40,839 bases of DNA from Psilocybe azurescens (Eukaryota > Basidiomycota > Agaricomycetes > Agaricales > Agrocybaceae): the NCBI GenBank assembly GCA_023853785.1, contig JAJIRX010000614.1, positions 1 through 40,839 on the forward strand, read 5' to 3'. The position numbers and the translations under genes were made by a program. Positions 30,530 through 40,204 of the stretch are shown one piece after another (the first letter of the stretch is position 1; the number at the start of each line of letters is the position of its first letter). The notes under the pieces were generated by a model, which was given only the letters and a program-made list of their open reading frames with translations, was not told the DNA's origin and searched no databases.

Positions 30530-32065
30530 TTAGTCCGAGTCAGAATCACTGGTCTCTGCTTCACTAGAATCACTAGTCTCTTCATCCAATCTTAATTCTT
30601 CATTTTCATCATCACTATTTGAAGACACTGCCTTTCTTTTCTGCTTTGCAATGACATATTTTGTGTGGTAAAATAGCATTGTATGTAGAAACCAGTTGAA
30701 ATTGCCAGGTGTCATACATTTAAGTATAGATTCAAAACCACCCAGCCATGTATTTAATTGTTCACACACTTGTGTATTAAAGGCTTTCTGGGCATATGCA
30801 TTGCCATTATCATCATATGTAATAATTACAAGATTTAGAGCTGAACCATCACCCAGAGAAGGATTGCAGTACTTTCAACAAAGATAATCATTGGCTTGGT
30901 AATTAATATAATGGTAAGTGTCCACAATAAATCTTGATATTTTTTTCACATAGCATCCCAACTTCTATTGGTAACAGCTGTTTGCAACACTTGACATCCT
31001 TTGTCAATATATATGTAATCAGGACAAGATTCTTCTGTCATATAAACAGACTGCAAAAACTTTAATATATTTGTTGTAGATTCAGACCTATCAAATTTTG
31101 TCCATGCAATCACAACTCCACATGGTGCACAAATAGTTTCTACACAGTAATATCAAGCAGGACTGAAATAATTTGGAGATGGAGGAGGCTCCTCATTATT
31201 ATCATCATGACATTGAGTATTTGATCCTTTTTTGGGATGCCAAGCTTGACTTTCACCAGGTCTTTGTAACATTCTATGCACACCAGACTGAGTTTGGCAA
31301 GTATAATATTTGGTGTATATTTTCCATTCTGCCTGATGTCTTTGACATGCACTAGTTTTTCCAATTCAAGTATTTGTACAATCTCAAACAAGACAACAAG
31401 ATCCATACTCTTGCAGATGGTGATCACACAATGATCCTCCTCCTCTAGAATTTGCAAGATTATTTGCACAGTGATCAATTGCACAATGCTATAAATAAAA
31501 GTTAATTCTCTGTAAAGTAAAATACTAGTAAATTTACCATTGGTCCCATTACAATTCCATCAAGAACAACTATTTTCACATATTTTTATCTACATCCATT
31601 GCATCTGATTCATCTGAACTATCTTCAGATATAGGTGATGATGCATTTTCAATATCCCCATCTCTTCAGCCAATTGAGGTATAGCACTGTTTTCAACTCC
31701 AACTACAGCTGCTGGATTATCAAAAATAGCATCACTAGATTTTTGTATTCCTGTGTGCATTCTTTACAAGCATGTTTATCAGCTGCTCTAATAATCCCTT
31801 GTTCTCCTAATACTGCATATGCTTGAGTAGTAACCTCTGTAATATTAAGAGGGCTTGGGAGCTCAAGTTCAATTTGAGATTCACTAGCAATTGTATGTAT
31901 TGAGTCTTGCACAAAAGCTTGCCAAATATGAGCATGGCTAAGATTAAAATCTGGTGTTCCATATAGAATATTCCAATAGTCAGAATATGCAGAAGATGAA
32001 GCATGAAAGCTATATGTTGCATTGATAGCAGCACTTGAAAACAACTGATCAACATCAGGAAAATG
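30530..32065 (-). pseudogene. KDZ-family transposase (copy 2), 5' truncated
   Basis: A minus-strand relative of the gene at 2700-4948. It begins mid-protein with INATYSFHASSSAYSDYWN (32040) and continues KHACKECTQEYKN, VKIVVLDGIVMGP, YIYIDKGCQ, FIVDTYHYINYQ, CNPSLGDGSALNLV, AFNTQVCEQLNTWLGGFESI and an acidic Ser/Asp tail ending SDSDSD. The CxC5-like N-terminus is missing: homology stops at about 32065, about 260 bp from the Plavaka transposase stop. Many frame shifts plus TGA at 30877 (where copy 1 has CGG, Arg). Divergence from copy 1 is substantial, so this is a different KDZ subfamily or an old copy. The function once encoded is DNA cut-and-paste transposition. Confidence 0.7.
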
Positions 32066-32327
32066 ACTTTTGATCTCAGATCAACTTAGGTAAATGACAT
32101 ATTTACAAAGTAACTTCTGATCTTTAATTTGCCCCAAGCTGCTTTAGAGTCTTTGGGAAATTAAAGATATATGTAAAACTCTCAGAAATCTTTAAGCAAT
32201 TACTAAAGAATTTTTTCCCCAGATTGTCTTAAGTAGTTCGTGTATCGAAAAATACATTAAGTGGATTTAAAATTCCTCTCATTGTTCACAATATATAACA
32301 AGTAATATGCAAAGCTTTATTAAAGAA
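32066..32327. other. Junction between truncated KDZ copy and Plavaka gene
   Basis: AT-rich, no ORF. It must contain the right-hand breakpoint of the KDZ copy and the 3' end of the Plavaka element. I could not identify terminal repeats with confidence. Confidence 0.4.
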
Positions 32328-35300
32328 CTACCATATAGTTTGATAGCTATATTTACTTAACCAGTTATTAACAAAAAATGTGTTTGTGGAGTCTAAAATA
32401 TTTGCAGAAGACCATTCAGGAGGGACAGACCCCTGGGGAAAAGCAGGAAATAGCATACAGCTTTGTTGTATATTGGCCAGAGGTATAATTGTGCCTTGTG
32501 GCCTTGTAGGAGTTGTTGTAGTCATCACTGTTTTAATGCAATACATCATACCATGATATTCTTCTGCTCTTTTAGATAAAGGTGAATACCATTCAATATA
32601 TGCCAAAGGTCCTTTTGGCCATATTGGTGATGATAGAGCTCTACCAGCATATGTCTCTGTGAACTTTGGCAGAGTAAATATAACACAAACACAACCAATT
32701 TTTGTCCCTAAAAAAATGAAGATTAGCCCGCAATTTGGAATCAATATAAAGTCTATATCATACCTATCAGTTCTGTTGATTCTGCATCAACGTTGACAAT
32801 AGCAACAACGGTATCAAATCAGCCATGTGGAAGTTTATCAGACTTTGGAAGAGCCTTAACAATATCATTTTCCTCCATGTCATTTTCATTGTCAATTACT
32901 TCAGGATGGAATCGAAACATGTTGTAAACATCAACTTTTGTGAATAGAAGTGGTATATTACCCAAATTTCGATTGGTAGTAGGAGTATTGGAGTATTGGT
33001 TTAAAAAACCTTTAAATAATAGGAAAAATGTGGCGCCATATGTTTTTCTTCAATAATGGAAAGTGATCAGTTGGGAAAATTAGGCTCATCGATATAGGTG
33101 GCTTTTGAAGCTGCTTGAAAGGCATTATAGCACTGGAGATAGGAGGAGCCATTTCAATGTCACCATGATTATCAAAAAGCTGTTTGGTTTTGACTTGTGT
33201 AAATTGGGATGCCAGTGATGATTTGGACGATTGAAGTGATTTTTGATAGATGTCAAAACCCACAATCTTTTCTCGACAAGAAAGCCAGCGAATCATTTGA
33301 GGAAATTCATTTCTCTGATTTGTAGCTCTCCATCCATGTTTGGCAAAATCAATATGAAGCCATTCAAATAGCTCAGTGTTGTAGTTGTCAGTAGTGCCAA
33401 ATGTTTTGATAGCCCCCACATAGTGTAGAAGAGAATGGAATTTTGGAATGTTGAAGTCCTTTCGTACTCCTGTTTGGATAAAGTAGTCATGATGTTGGTG
33501 AAATGTATTCAATGCACTCTGAAGATAGCCAAGTGTTTCTGTACTGTGTGTAGTATACTGAGCAAGATAAATGAAGTCAAGAAGAGCAGTGTTAGTGACC
33601 ACAGCCTTGGTAGGTATGCTTCCAATTAGGCAACCAAGTAGAATTTTAGCCATATTTTTCCTCTGGACCTGAGATTTGCAAAAGTGCAGATATTCCATTT
33701 TGAAATGACGTAGCCCATATCCAATAGGAAGACATCGTATACGTTGATCCAGTTGAGCAGGGGATAGAATTTTCTGACACCAAGCTACCAGATGTTTGAA
33801 CACCCCTTGATACAGCTGATGCAAAATGTCTGGTGTAATAGATCGATGAATATCAGTAAGAGGAAATCCATCCCAAAAGGTTGATAAATGCTACCCGCCA
33901 CATCATATGACATGCAAAAGTTATGGAATGAATTTGGATTCCCATTTGCACATTGGTTACTCTCTTGAAGTATGGATTTTGTCCACTCCTGAGTTCTTCG
34001 CTCATGAGGTTCTTTGTTTCCAAGTTCTATAGCTGGAGCCTTGCATTTGACACATGTTCCATACTTGGTGCATGTTACAAGACATTGTTCTGGATAATCG
34101 GCGACATAGCAGGTAAGGATTGGATGGACTTTGCGAACAGCTCCATCAGCGCTGACCATCTCCACACCTTTTGACCAGCATCAATTAAAGGCTGAAGGAC
34201 AATGCACATAGAATCATGGAAAATACGTTGGACATGGGACCGATGCTGCTGATCATTCATTTTGGACTGATCAAGTTTGTCGACTGACAGATATGCAATT
34301 AGGACACAGGCATGTTTGGAAGGCTTGCGTTGTGTAGCTTTTGGAATGTTTCCGATTGTGAGATATACCGGGTAAGCAGATTTATTTCCTGAAAATTGAG
34401 TAAGCTGCGTCTTGTCGGTGGCTATGATAACAGGAGCAACAGTAGCACCAAGTGGCAGCATTGACTGAAATATACAAGCTGAGTAAGAAATCCTCCCAAA
34501 AACAGTAAAATGTATCTGTAGAACATGCCACCATTTTCCTGTCCACATTTCTGAGAATATACAATTTCCCCAGAATTTTAACCTGAGAATATCTTGGCAG
34601 GTGCATACACCATATCCTTAGAGAAATGAGGATCTTTCCACAAGCTTTGAATAGCAGCAATAAGATCACAAAAGCAGATTATGAATGTTTTGCTAGGTTT
34701 GTCCTTGAAAAATAGATGTTTTGTCTGCCACTCTCCTGCCTTTTCTGGTATGTCATCTAATTTTTGATGAAGGACTCGTATGTTCTTGTATGAAAGGCCT
34801 AATTTTTCTACCACCTTCGTGAAATTTTAGCAAAACACGCTAAATATGAATAAATGATGCTCATTCCTGGTATGGCCAGCAGTCTATCAAATGTGTTATG
34901 ACCAGGTCCATCCATCACTGCCCACTGAGCAACTTTCCAGTCGAGCTCTGAGGCAAAGGGAAAAATTTACTTGCTTCAATGGTGGTATTTTCTTCTTCTG
35001 GCATATACTTGGGAGGTATGATGTGGCAAATGATATCACCAGCATTCTTTGTCCATATAATTGTGTGATCATCTTCATTATCATCCAAAACTTTACTATA
35101 GTGCAAAGCAGCTGACTGGATCCTATTGGCAGCGGTTTGTGGACCAGGTCCATCTTCTCCTTCAACGCCATCCTCTGGTAGCTCTGGAGTGTTGGGAATG
35201 AAGTGGAACTCATCTCAATGGCTTCCACCTGCTTGAAGAGCTGACATATCAAAATCGAAGTCCTCATGATTCATTGGATCATAGCCATCCCAATCCTGCT

Positions 35301-35532
35301 CTTCTGGAAGATTTTCATCACCATCTAGACTAACGTTGAATGGATCTCCACCTTCTGCTTGCTCTTCTGTTTCATTTTGATGTCTCGTTGAAATGCTGGT
35401 GTTTACAGGTCCCAAGTTCCATAGCTTTCCTTTCATATACCAAGTGCATGATTTGGCGGTGCTGAGATGTGAATTGAGGCCTTTGGATGTTTTGAAATAT
35501 CTACCACATGTAGCCTCACAACGATAGCTCAT
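32328..35532 (-). pseudogene. Plavaka-family DNA transposase
   Basis: Minus strand from MSYRCEATCGRYFKTSKGLN at 35532 (C2H2-like N-terminal finger CEATC...H...C). Next come an acidic linker; VEKLGLSYKNIRVLHQKLDD; MWTGKWWHVLQ; VAPVIIATDKTQLTQFSGNK; AYPVYLTIGNIPKATQRKPS; VHPILTCYVADYPEQCLVTC with KYGTCVKC; LHQLYQGVFKHLVAWCQK; GLRHFKMEYL; DFNIPKFHSLLHYVGAIKTF; TTDNYNTELFEWLHIDFAKH; and, after a probable intron (about 32705-32760), KGPLAYIEWYSP and the C-terminus ending at 32328. This order is that of Plavaka transposases, a CMC-superfamily group abundant in mushrooms. The 33012-33824 block is open for 270 codons; elsewhere frames shift several times (for example about 33830, 34170, 34560, 34900). 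It inserted beside, and perhaps disrupted, KDZ copy 2. Confidence 0.85.
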
Positions 35533-35639
35533 GATAGAATAAGAGAAAATAGATGAGCAGTGATAAAGCTGGTAGATGAAGAAGAGATAATAACAAATAT
35601 ATTAGCGTGTGATACGACATGAAGTGTATATTGAGTCAT

Positions 35640-36420
35640 ATAGAAATTAGTAATCATCTGAGAGTCTAATATTAGATAAATTTAGAATAATGTGAACGAT
35701 GTGGATGTACTTTTGAAGAGCTTCAGAAAGCTTTAGCACAGCATTGTATTCTTTCTGCAATCGCATTTGAAATGTGGATACAGTGGACAAATCAGAGGCC
35801 AGTTTTTTTGCAATCCTAGCGGCTTGAATAGATGTTGTCAGGGTGCGACTCTGATATGCATGAACATGGGCTAGTTTTTGCATAGGAAAAGTTTCAGAGA
35901 TGGTGTTTTCTTCTTATAGAATGTGCTGGATGATATTAATGACATGTTTTTGGGCTGATGTTTTTCTTGAACTGGCGCTTTTTGGAAAAATAGGCTTTGT
36001 AGAATGTTGATGATGACTAGTATTGATAATAGATTCACTTGAAGATGAGACAGAGGAGATACCCAGAGTTTGAGAGACCATAGGAGTTGGAGAGGAATAG
36101 AAATCAGAATGTTTCTGAGAAGACAAAGCTAGAGATAGGTGTCAGTGACTCGTTATGATTGGAGATTGCTGGTCTAGAACTGGAGAATTGCATATTGGCG
36201 ATGAAAATGAAGTATGTTTGCTTTGTATATGAGGTGAAGAGCTAAAAGATACCCATCTGCCTTGCAAATGAGGTGAAGATCTTATAAGCAGCGAGCTTGA
36301 AATTTCTGATTCTGGCCAGTGTGTCTGCGATAATGGTGTATCAGGTTTTGTGGATGGTGATGGAGTTGACAATTTTGAATGTGGCATATAGTCCTTAGAG
36401 CTTAGAAATGGAGAGGACAT
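35640..36420 (-). pseudogene. Ser/Pro-rich ORF upstream of the Plavaka transposase (unknown)
   Basis: The minus frame from MSSPFLSSKDYMPHSKLSTP (36420) is Ser/Pro/Thr-rich to about 36140. A second piece (35914-36126) contains SSVSSSSESIINTSHHQHST and basic SSRKTSAQKH. A third (35647-35883) is helical: TTSIQAARIAKKLASDLSTV and LQKEYNAVLKLSEALQ. The pieces are in different frames separated by 15-60 bases and may be exons of one gene. Low-complexity N-terminus plus helical C-terminus suggest a nuclear DNA- or protein-binding accessory factor, but no family is recognised. It lies about 110 bp upstream of the transposase on the same strand. Confidence 0.4.
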
Positions 36421-37168
36421 TGCTGACCATATGTATAGCTGCTACAGACATAGACACTGGCAGTAGATACATTGAACAGAATCATGTAGTAATCTGAACT
36501 TTAGTGAAGTTGTGGGAATCAACATTGCTGACAGAATACGTGATTGCTTACTAACTCATGGTCACACAGCAAGTTCATGGATTGCACACAGCATACATAT
36601 TACACATTCATTTTCTGTTTTCATATCCACAACATTATTGACATGTATGTTCTTTTATATTTTACTGATTTTCACCTGTTAGAAGCATTTTTATTCATCC
36701 TACACTCTACTACAGACCCATGTTTTTACCACACTCTTTGGTTTCTGGCATTGCTGTTCTATGTCTGCTACTTCTACCCCTCCAGACCCTCCCTCAAGCC
36801 TCATTTCTGGCTCAACTGGAATGCAAAGGCTTGATCCAATAACTGCCAGAAAATCATATTTTGTTCTTGCAGAAATTGCAATCTCAGTGCATTGTTATCC
36901 TGGTAAGGTGTTCAGCATTTCTGAATTTCAAACAGTTAACATCATATCTACACTTAGATGCAATTGAATACATCAACAGAGGAATTGCAAGTGGCAATGA
37001 GCCTTTCTCCAGGAAACAAAGGGATTTAGTAGCATTTGCCTATCGTGAAATGGTCCTCCCCTGAGAAAGATTTGGTATATGCTCCCAGTCATGAGAAATG
37101 GTTCAGACCATCCATGTGTTCATTTACTTCCACAGTTCCAAAAAGTTATCATGCAACACAGTACTTTA
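36421..37168 (+). other. Gap with a coding-like fragment of unknown family
   Basis: Two plus-strand frames look protein-like. 36761 onward gives MSATSTPPDPPSSLISGSTG, KSYFVLAEIAISVHCYPG. The next frame gives LHLDAIEYINRGIASGNEPF and RKQRDLVAFAYREMVLP, stop 37064. The frames switch near 36903, where a GT-AG pair of 33 nt exists but does not change phase, so a frame shift is needed. It lies just outside the terminus at 37169. No family is assigned. Confidence 0.35.
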
Positions 37169-37260
37169 CCATCCCCCACACAGTCCATATGGACTCCAGT
37201 GGACTCCACTGGACTCAAGTGGACTCCACTGGACTCCACTGGACTTGATACAGTAAATAA
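37169..37260 (-). repeat. KDZ-type terminus and subterminal repeats (second copy)
   Basis: Matches 5200-5314 in inverse orientation: ACACAGTCCATATGGACTCC, then GGACTCCACTGG units and ACTTGATACAGTAAATAA. It has one extra C in the C-run relative to the copy at 5307. Both copies border GTACTTTACC/GGTAAAGTAC. Confidence 0.8.
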
Positions 37261-37399
37261 ATTCAATCTTAACATAAATTCAGATTAGTGGAATAGAGTA
37301 TATTAATAACTATTTAATACATTACTACATATCTACATGTGAGGGCCCAGACAAAATGAAGAAAAAGCGAATAAAATGAAAAATAAAAGGGGGGCAGGA

Positions 37400-38705
37400 G
37401 CAGTACTTTACCATCATATGTGTCGTCCGTCGGGTCGTCAGTACCGCATCCATATCCGTTGCTGTCGCTGTTGCAGCTGCCGCCCGCGTCCATCCTCATT
37501 GTTGTTGCAGCCGCCGTCCCCGTCCGTCCCCGTCCCTGTCGTCCCCCGTCCATCCTCGTCCCTGTCACAGCCGCGTCTGTCCTCGTCCCTGTTGCTGTCA
37601 CAGCCACTGTCCCTGTTCATCATTGTCGCAGCTGTTGTCTGCGTCCGTGTCTTTGTCCTCGTCCTCGCCCCTGTCGTGCCCGTCCCTGTCGCAGCCGCCG
37701 TCCGTGTCCGTGTCCTTGTCCCTGTCATCCGCGTCTGTCCTGTCCCTGTCGCGTCCGTGTCCTTGTCCCTGTCGCTGGGCTCTGTGTCCTTGTCCCTGTC
37801 GTGTCCATGTCCTTGTCCCTGTCGCGTCCGTGTCCTTGTCCCTGTCGCGTCTGTGTCCTCATCCCTGTCGCGTCTGTGTCCTCATCCCTGTTGTGTCCGT
37901 GTCCTCATCCCTGTTGTGTCCGTGTCCTCATCCCTGTCGCGTCCACGTCCACGTCCTCGTCCCCGTCCGTCCTCGTCACTGTCACAGCCACCGTCTAAGC
38001 GCCCTCGTCATTGTTGCAGCCGTTGTCTGCGTCCGTGTCTTTGTCCTCGTCTCTGTCATGCCTGTCCCTGTTGCAGCCGCCATCCACGTCCGCATCCTTG
38101 TCCCTGTCGCGTCCGTCCCTCATCCCTGTCGCAGCCACCGTCTGTGTCTGTGTCCTTGTCCTTGTCCTTGTCCTTGTCCTTGTCCCTGCCGTCCCCATCC
38201 CTGTCGCAGCTGCTGTCCGTGTCCGCATCCCTGTCATCCGTGTCCATCCTCACCCTGTCGCTCGTCCTTGTCCTTGTCCTTGTCCTGTCGTGTCCTTGTC
38301 CTTGTCCTCATTGCTGTCACATCCACGTCCGTGTCCACGTCCTTGTCCTCATCTGCATCCGTCCTCGTTGCCGTCACAGCCACCGTCCGTGTCGTTGTCG
38401 TTGTCGCAGCCATTGTCCGCGTCCGCGTCCCTGTCCCTGCCGTCCGTGTCCGTCCTCGCCCCTGTAGCAGCCGCCGTCTGCTTCTGCGTCCGTGTCCTCG
38501 TCCTCGTCCTTGGTCATCAACCTCTGTCACGTCGGGTTGGCTGTCGCCTGGCTCCGACCGACGAGGTGGTGGTGGTGGTAGTCGGAAGAAAGGTTGGGGT
38601 CGTCCATTTGATGGTTGTTGTGCCGATCAGCCGATGCCAGGCACGTGTGAGTGTCACATGTTCTTGTGAAATTTGACCCCGCAGACTGAACAAAATACAA
38701 AATTG
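37400..38705 (-). repeat. Minisatellite cassette (copy B)
   Basis: On the minus strand it starts TGTATTTTGTTCAGTC at about 38700, passes ACCACCACCACCACCTCGTC and GTCGGTCGGAGCCAGGCGAC, and then repeats six-base modules of the form GAC-NNN (GACAGGGACAAGGACACGGA) for about 1.1 kb. The far border GACGGACGACACATATG is followed by TGCCCCCC and T-rich DNA. Order and borders match copy A, although the array sequence differs (Asp/Lys/Thr/Arg codons rather than Asp/Glu/Gly). Long open frames on both strands are a consequence of triplet phasing. Confidence 0.75.
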
Positions 38706-38854
38706 TATCCATAGGGAGGCATTGCTCCCTAGTGTATTTAACTATTGTTTCATTTAATTGTCATTTCATAGAGTTTATTTCCATTGCTTTTAGTCTTTAT
38801 TTTTGCAATTAATATTAATAACTAATGATCACACTTTGGATATTGTGTTAATTA

Positions 38855-39305
38855 TTGCATCCAGTGGAATATAGCAGCCATGTCTTTTCACCCTCTACAT
38901 CCTCTTCAGTTATCAGTTGCTCTGAATTATTCAGCTTATTTTCAAGACATCTATCCATCCACCTTTTTGCCATTGAAGTATCAAAAGCTGCTTTTGATGC
39001 TGGTCTTGTTCAGCTTAGAAGAACCAATTCAGACCAATATTTGCACTACAAGGAAAGCATAAATCTTATGCTTCTTCATCTAAAGAATTTGGTAGCATGG
39101 GCAGACGGTGATCATATTCAACAGTGAGTTGATCTATTTAACTTTACAATAGGTATTTAGTGCTATTATTTCTAAAAGAGTTCAGCTAAATACCCACCCA
39201 GAAAACTTTGATACTAATAACGATACTGTGGTTGAGGACGATGATGATGATATTGACATTCTTTTATTTGATCCAGCCTCTATTATGGAATTCTCCTACA
39301 TTTAA
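38855..39305 (+). CDS. Small two-exon gene, unknown function
   Basis: Exon 1 (38855-39123) and exon 2 (39161-39305) join across a 37-nt GT-AG intron in phase, giving 137 residues and TAA. The first part (HPVEYSSHVFSPSTSSSVIS) is low complexity and may not be authentic: an alternative ATG at 38880 opens MSFHPLHPLQLSVALNYSAY in another frame, so the true N-terminus may use a frame shift near 38975. The central region (VSKAAFDAGLVQLRRTNSDQ, INLMLLHLKNLVAWADGDHI) is helical. The C-terminus is acidic (VVEDDDDDIDILLFDP). The family is unrecognised. It lies immediately right of element B. Confidence 0.45.
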
Positions 39306-39798
39306 TCCTATTTATATTCCGCTTTTGCTTTGCCACATAGCTTTCCACACTCACTTACAAATTACACTCGCTATTATCTGACTACCATATTTTGACTTTT
39401 GCTGAATGTTTAGTTTTTGTTGATAATAAAACGATTCATTCTAAGCATTTATTGGAACAGTGTGGAGAAAGGCCAGTTAAATGTAAGAATAACAAGAATA
39501 GCAAATTATAGTGGTAAGAGAATGCAAAAGGATATTAACAACAGCTCTGGACAGTAATTGACGACAGTATAGTATCTGTCTTAAAACGCAGAGCTGCATC
39601 CTGCCAGGTGTCAGCGTCATTTCAGCATTCCTGTAGAATATTGATTGCAGAATCTGGGAGCAGACATATCAGTTGTGCACCAATCAAGAGTAAATTTATT
39701 AGGCGCACCTCTGTAGTCATCACCAGGCATTTCTAGCCAATGACCACAAATCTCAGTCAGTGTCTCATTGACTATGTCATATATGGCTGCTCGCTTAT
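39306..39798. other. Gap without a supported gene
   Basis: AT-rich to mixed sequence. No ORF over 60 codons with recognisable content and no repeat that I can define. Confidence 0.4.
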
Positions 39799-40188
39799 CT
39801 ATATTTCCATTAGTGCTGTGACCAAATCTACGAGATGCGTCTTGTAGATTTGGTCACAGAAATTCATATCTAAATGGGGAAGTTTAGGGCAGAAGTGAGG
39901 CCTGAGGTGAAGATCAACAAACAAGCCAGATGAATATAGGTGCAGACAAGACACTAAGGTTGACGTACCTCCACTCACAAGATCATCTACTAGAGAGTCT
40001 ATGTCTTTATTATCCACATATTTCTCATGATTATCACTCCCACAGTGAGATTCTTCATCACCGTCACATTTTTCTTGCCGTTCAAGGTTGCCAGTGTCGC
40101 TGTCTGAGTTGAAGTCATTGTGTGGTCGACTATCTTCTTTTGAGTCAGCAGTCGACCTGTCACAGAGGCTGTTGACAAACAAACACAA
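39799..40188 (-). CDS. Acidic hypothetical ORF (weak)
   Basis: A 129-codon minus frame: CDRSTADSKEDSRPHNDFNS then an Asp/Glu/His/Ser-rich stretch and DSLVDDLVSGG. A GTACGT donor follows directly, so the downstream part (LRPHFCPKLPHLDMNFCDQI) may be intron or a separate exon. An overlapping frame upstream (MFNDLNCVCLSTASV) ends at a possible acceptor TTTGTCAACAG. The last 60 bases include a perfect palindrome. No family is recognised; it could be a chance ORF. Confidence 0.3.
   Translation of the reverse strand: MCLFVNSLCDRSTADSKEDSRPHNDFNSDSDTGNLERQEKCDGDEESHCGSDNHEKYVDNKDIDSLVDDLVSGGTSTLVSCLHLYSSGLFVDLHLRPHFCPKLPHLDMNFCDQIYKTHLVDLVTALMEI
39816..39859. repeat. 44-nt palindrome (hairpin)
   Basis: Arms CTGTGACCAAATCTAC and GTAGATTTGGTCACAG are exact complements of 16 bp. 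The 12 bases between them (GAGATGCGTCTT) also pair, with two wobbles, leaving a 2-nt loop. As RNA it would be one long stem. Confidence 0.9.
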
Positions 40189-40204
40189 TTCAAGTCATTG
40201 AACA

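Larger units (their letters stand above)
37169..38705 (-). mobile_element. Element B: inverted relative of element A with a KDZ-type terminus
   Basis: From 37169 the sequence reads CCATCCCCCACACAGTCCAT then GGACTCCANTGGACTCC repeats to about 37245 and ACTTGATACAGTAAATAA. This is the reverse complement of the KDZ terminus at 5100-5314. TA lies at 37167-37168. Inside follow an AT-rich zone, a T-rich zone (as A6 on this strand), and the minisatellite cassette with borders matching element A in reverse. The far end is unclear: beyond 38705 no GTCC-type repeats were found, so the element is truncated or ends differently. Element B links the satellite cassette physically to the KDZ terminus. Confidence 0.6.

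Noticed and set aside
36899..36935. A 33-nt GT-AG intron linking the two protein-like frames at 36761-37064
   Set aside because: The length is divisible by three, so splicing does not move to the second frame; a frame shift is required instead.
37376..38676. 363- and 348-codon plus-strand ORFs rich in Ser/Pro/Leu/Val/Cys
   Set aside because: Same cause as in copy A: antisense readings of the GAC-phased minisatellite with no domain signature.
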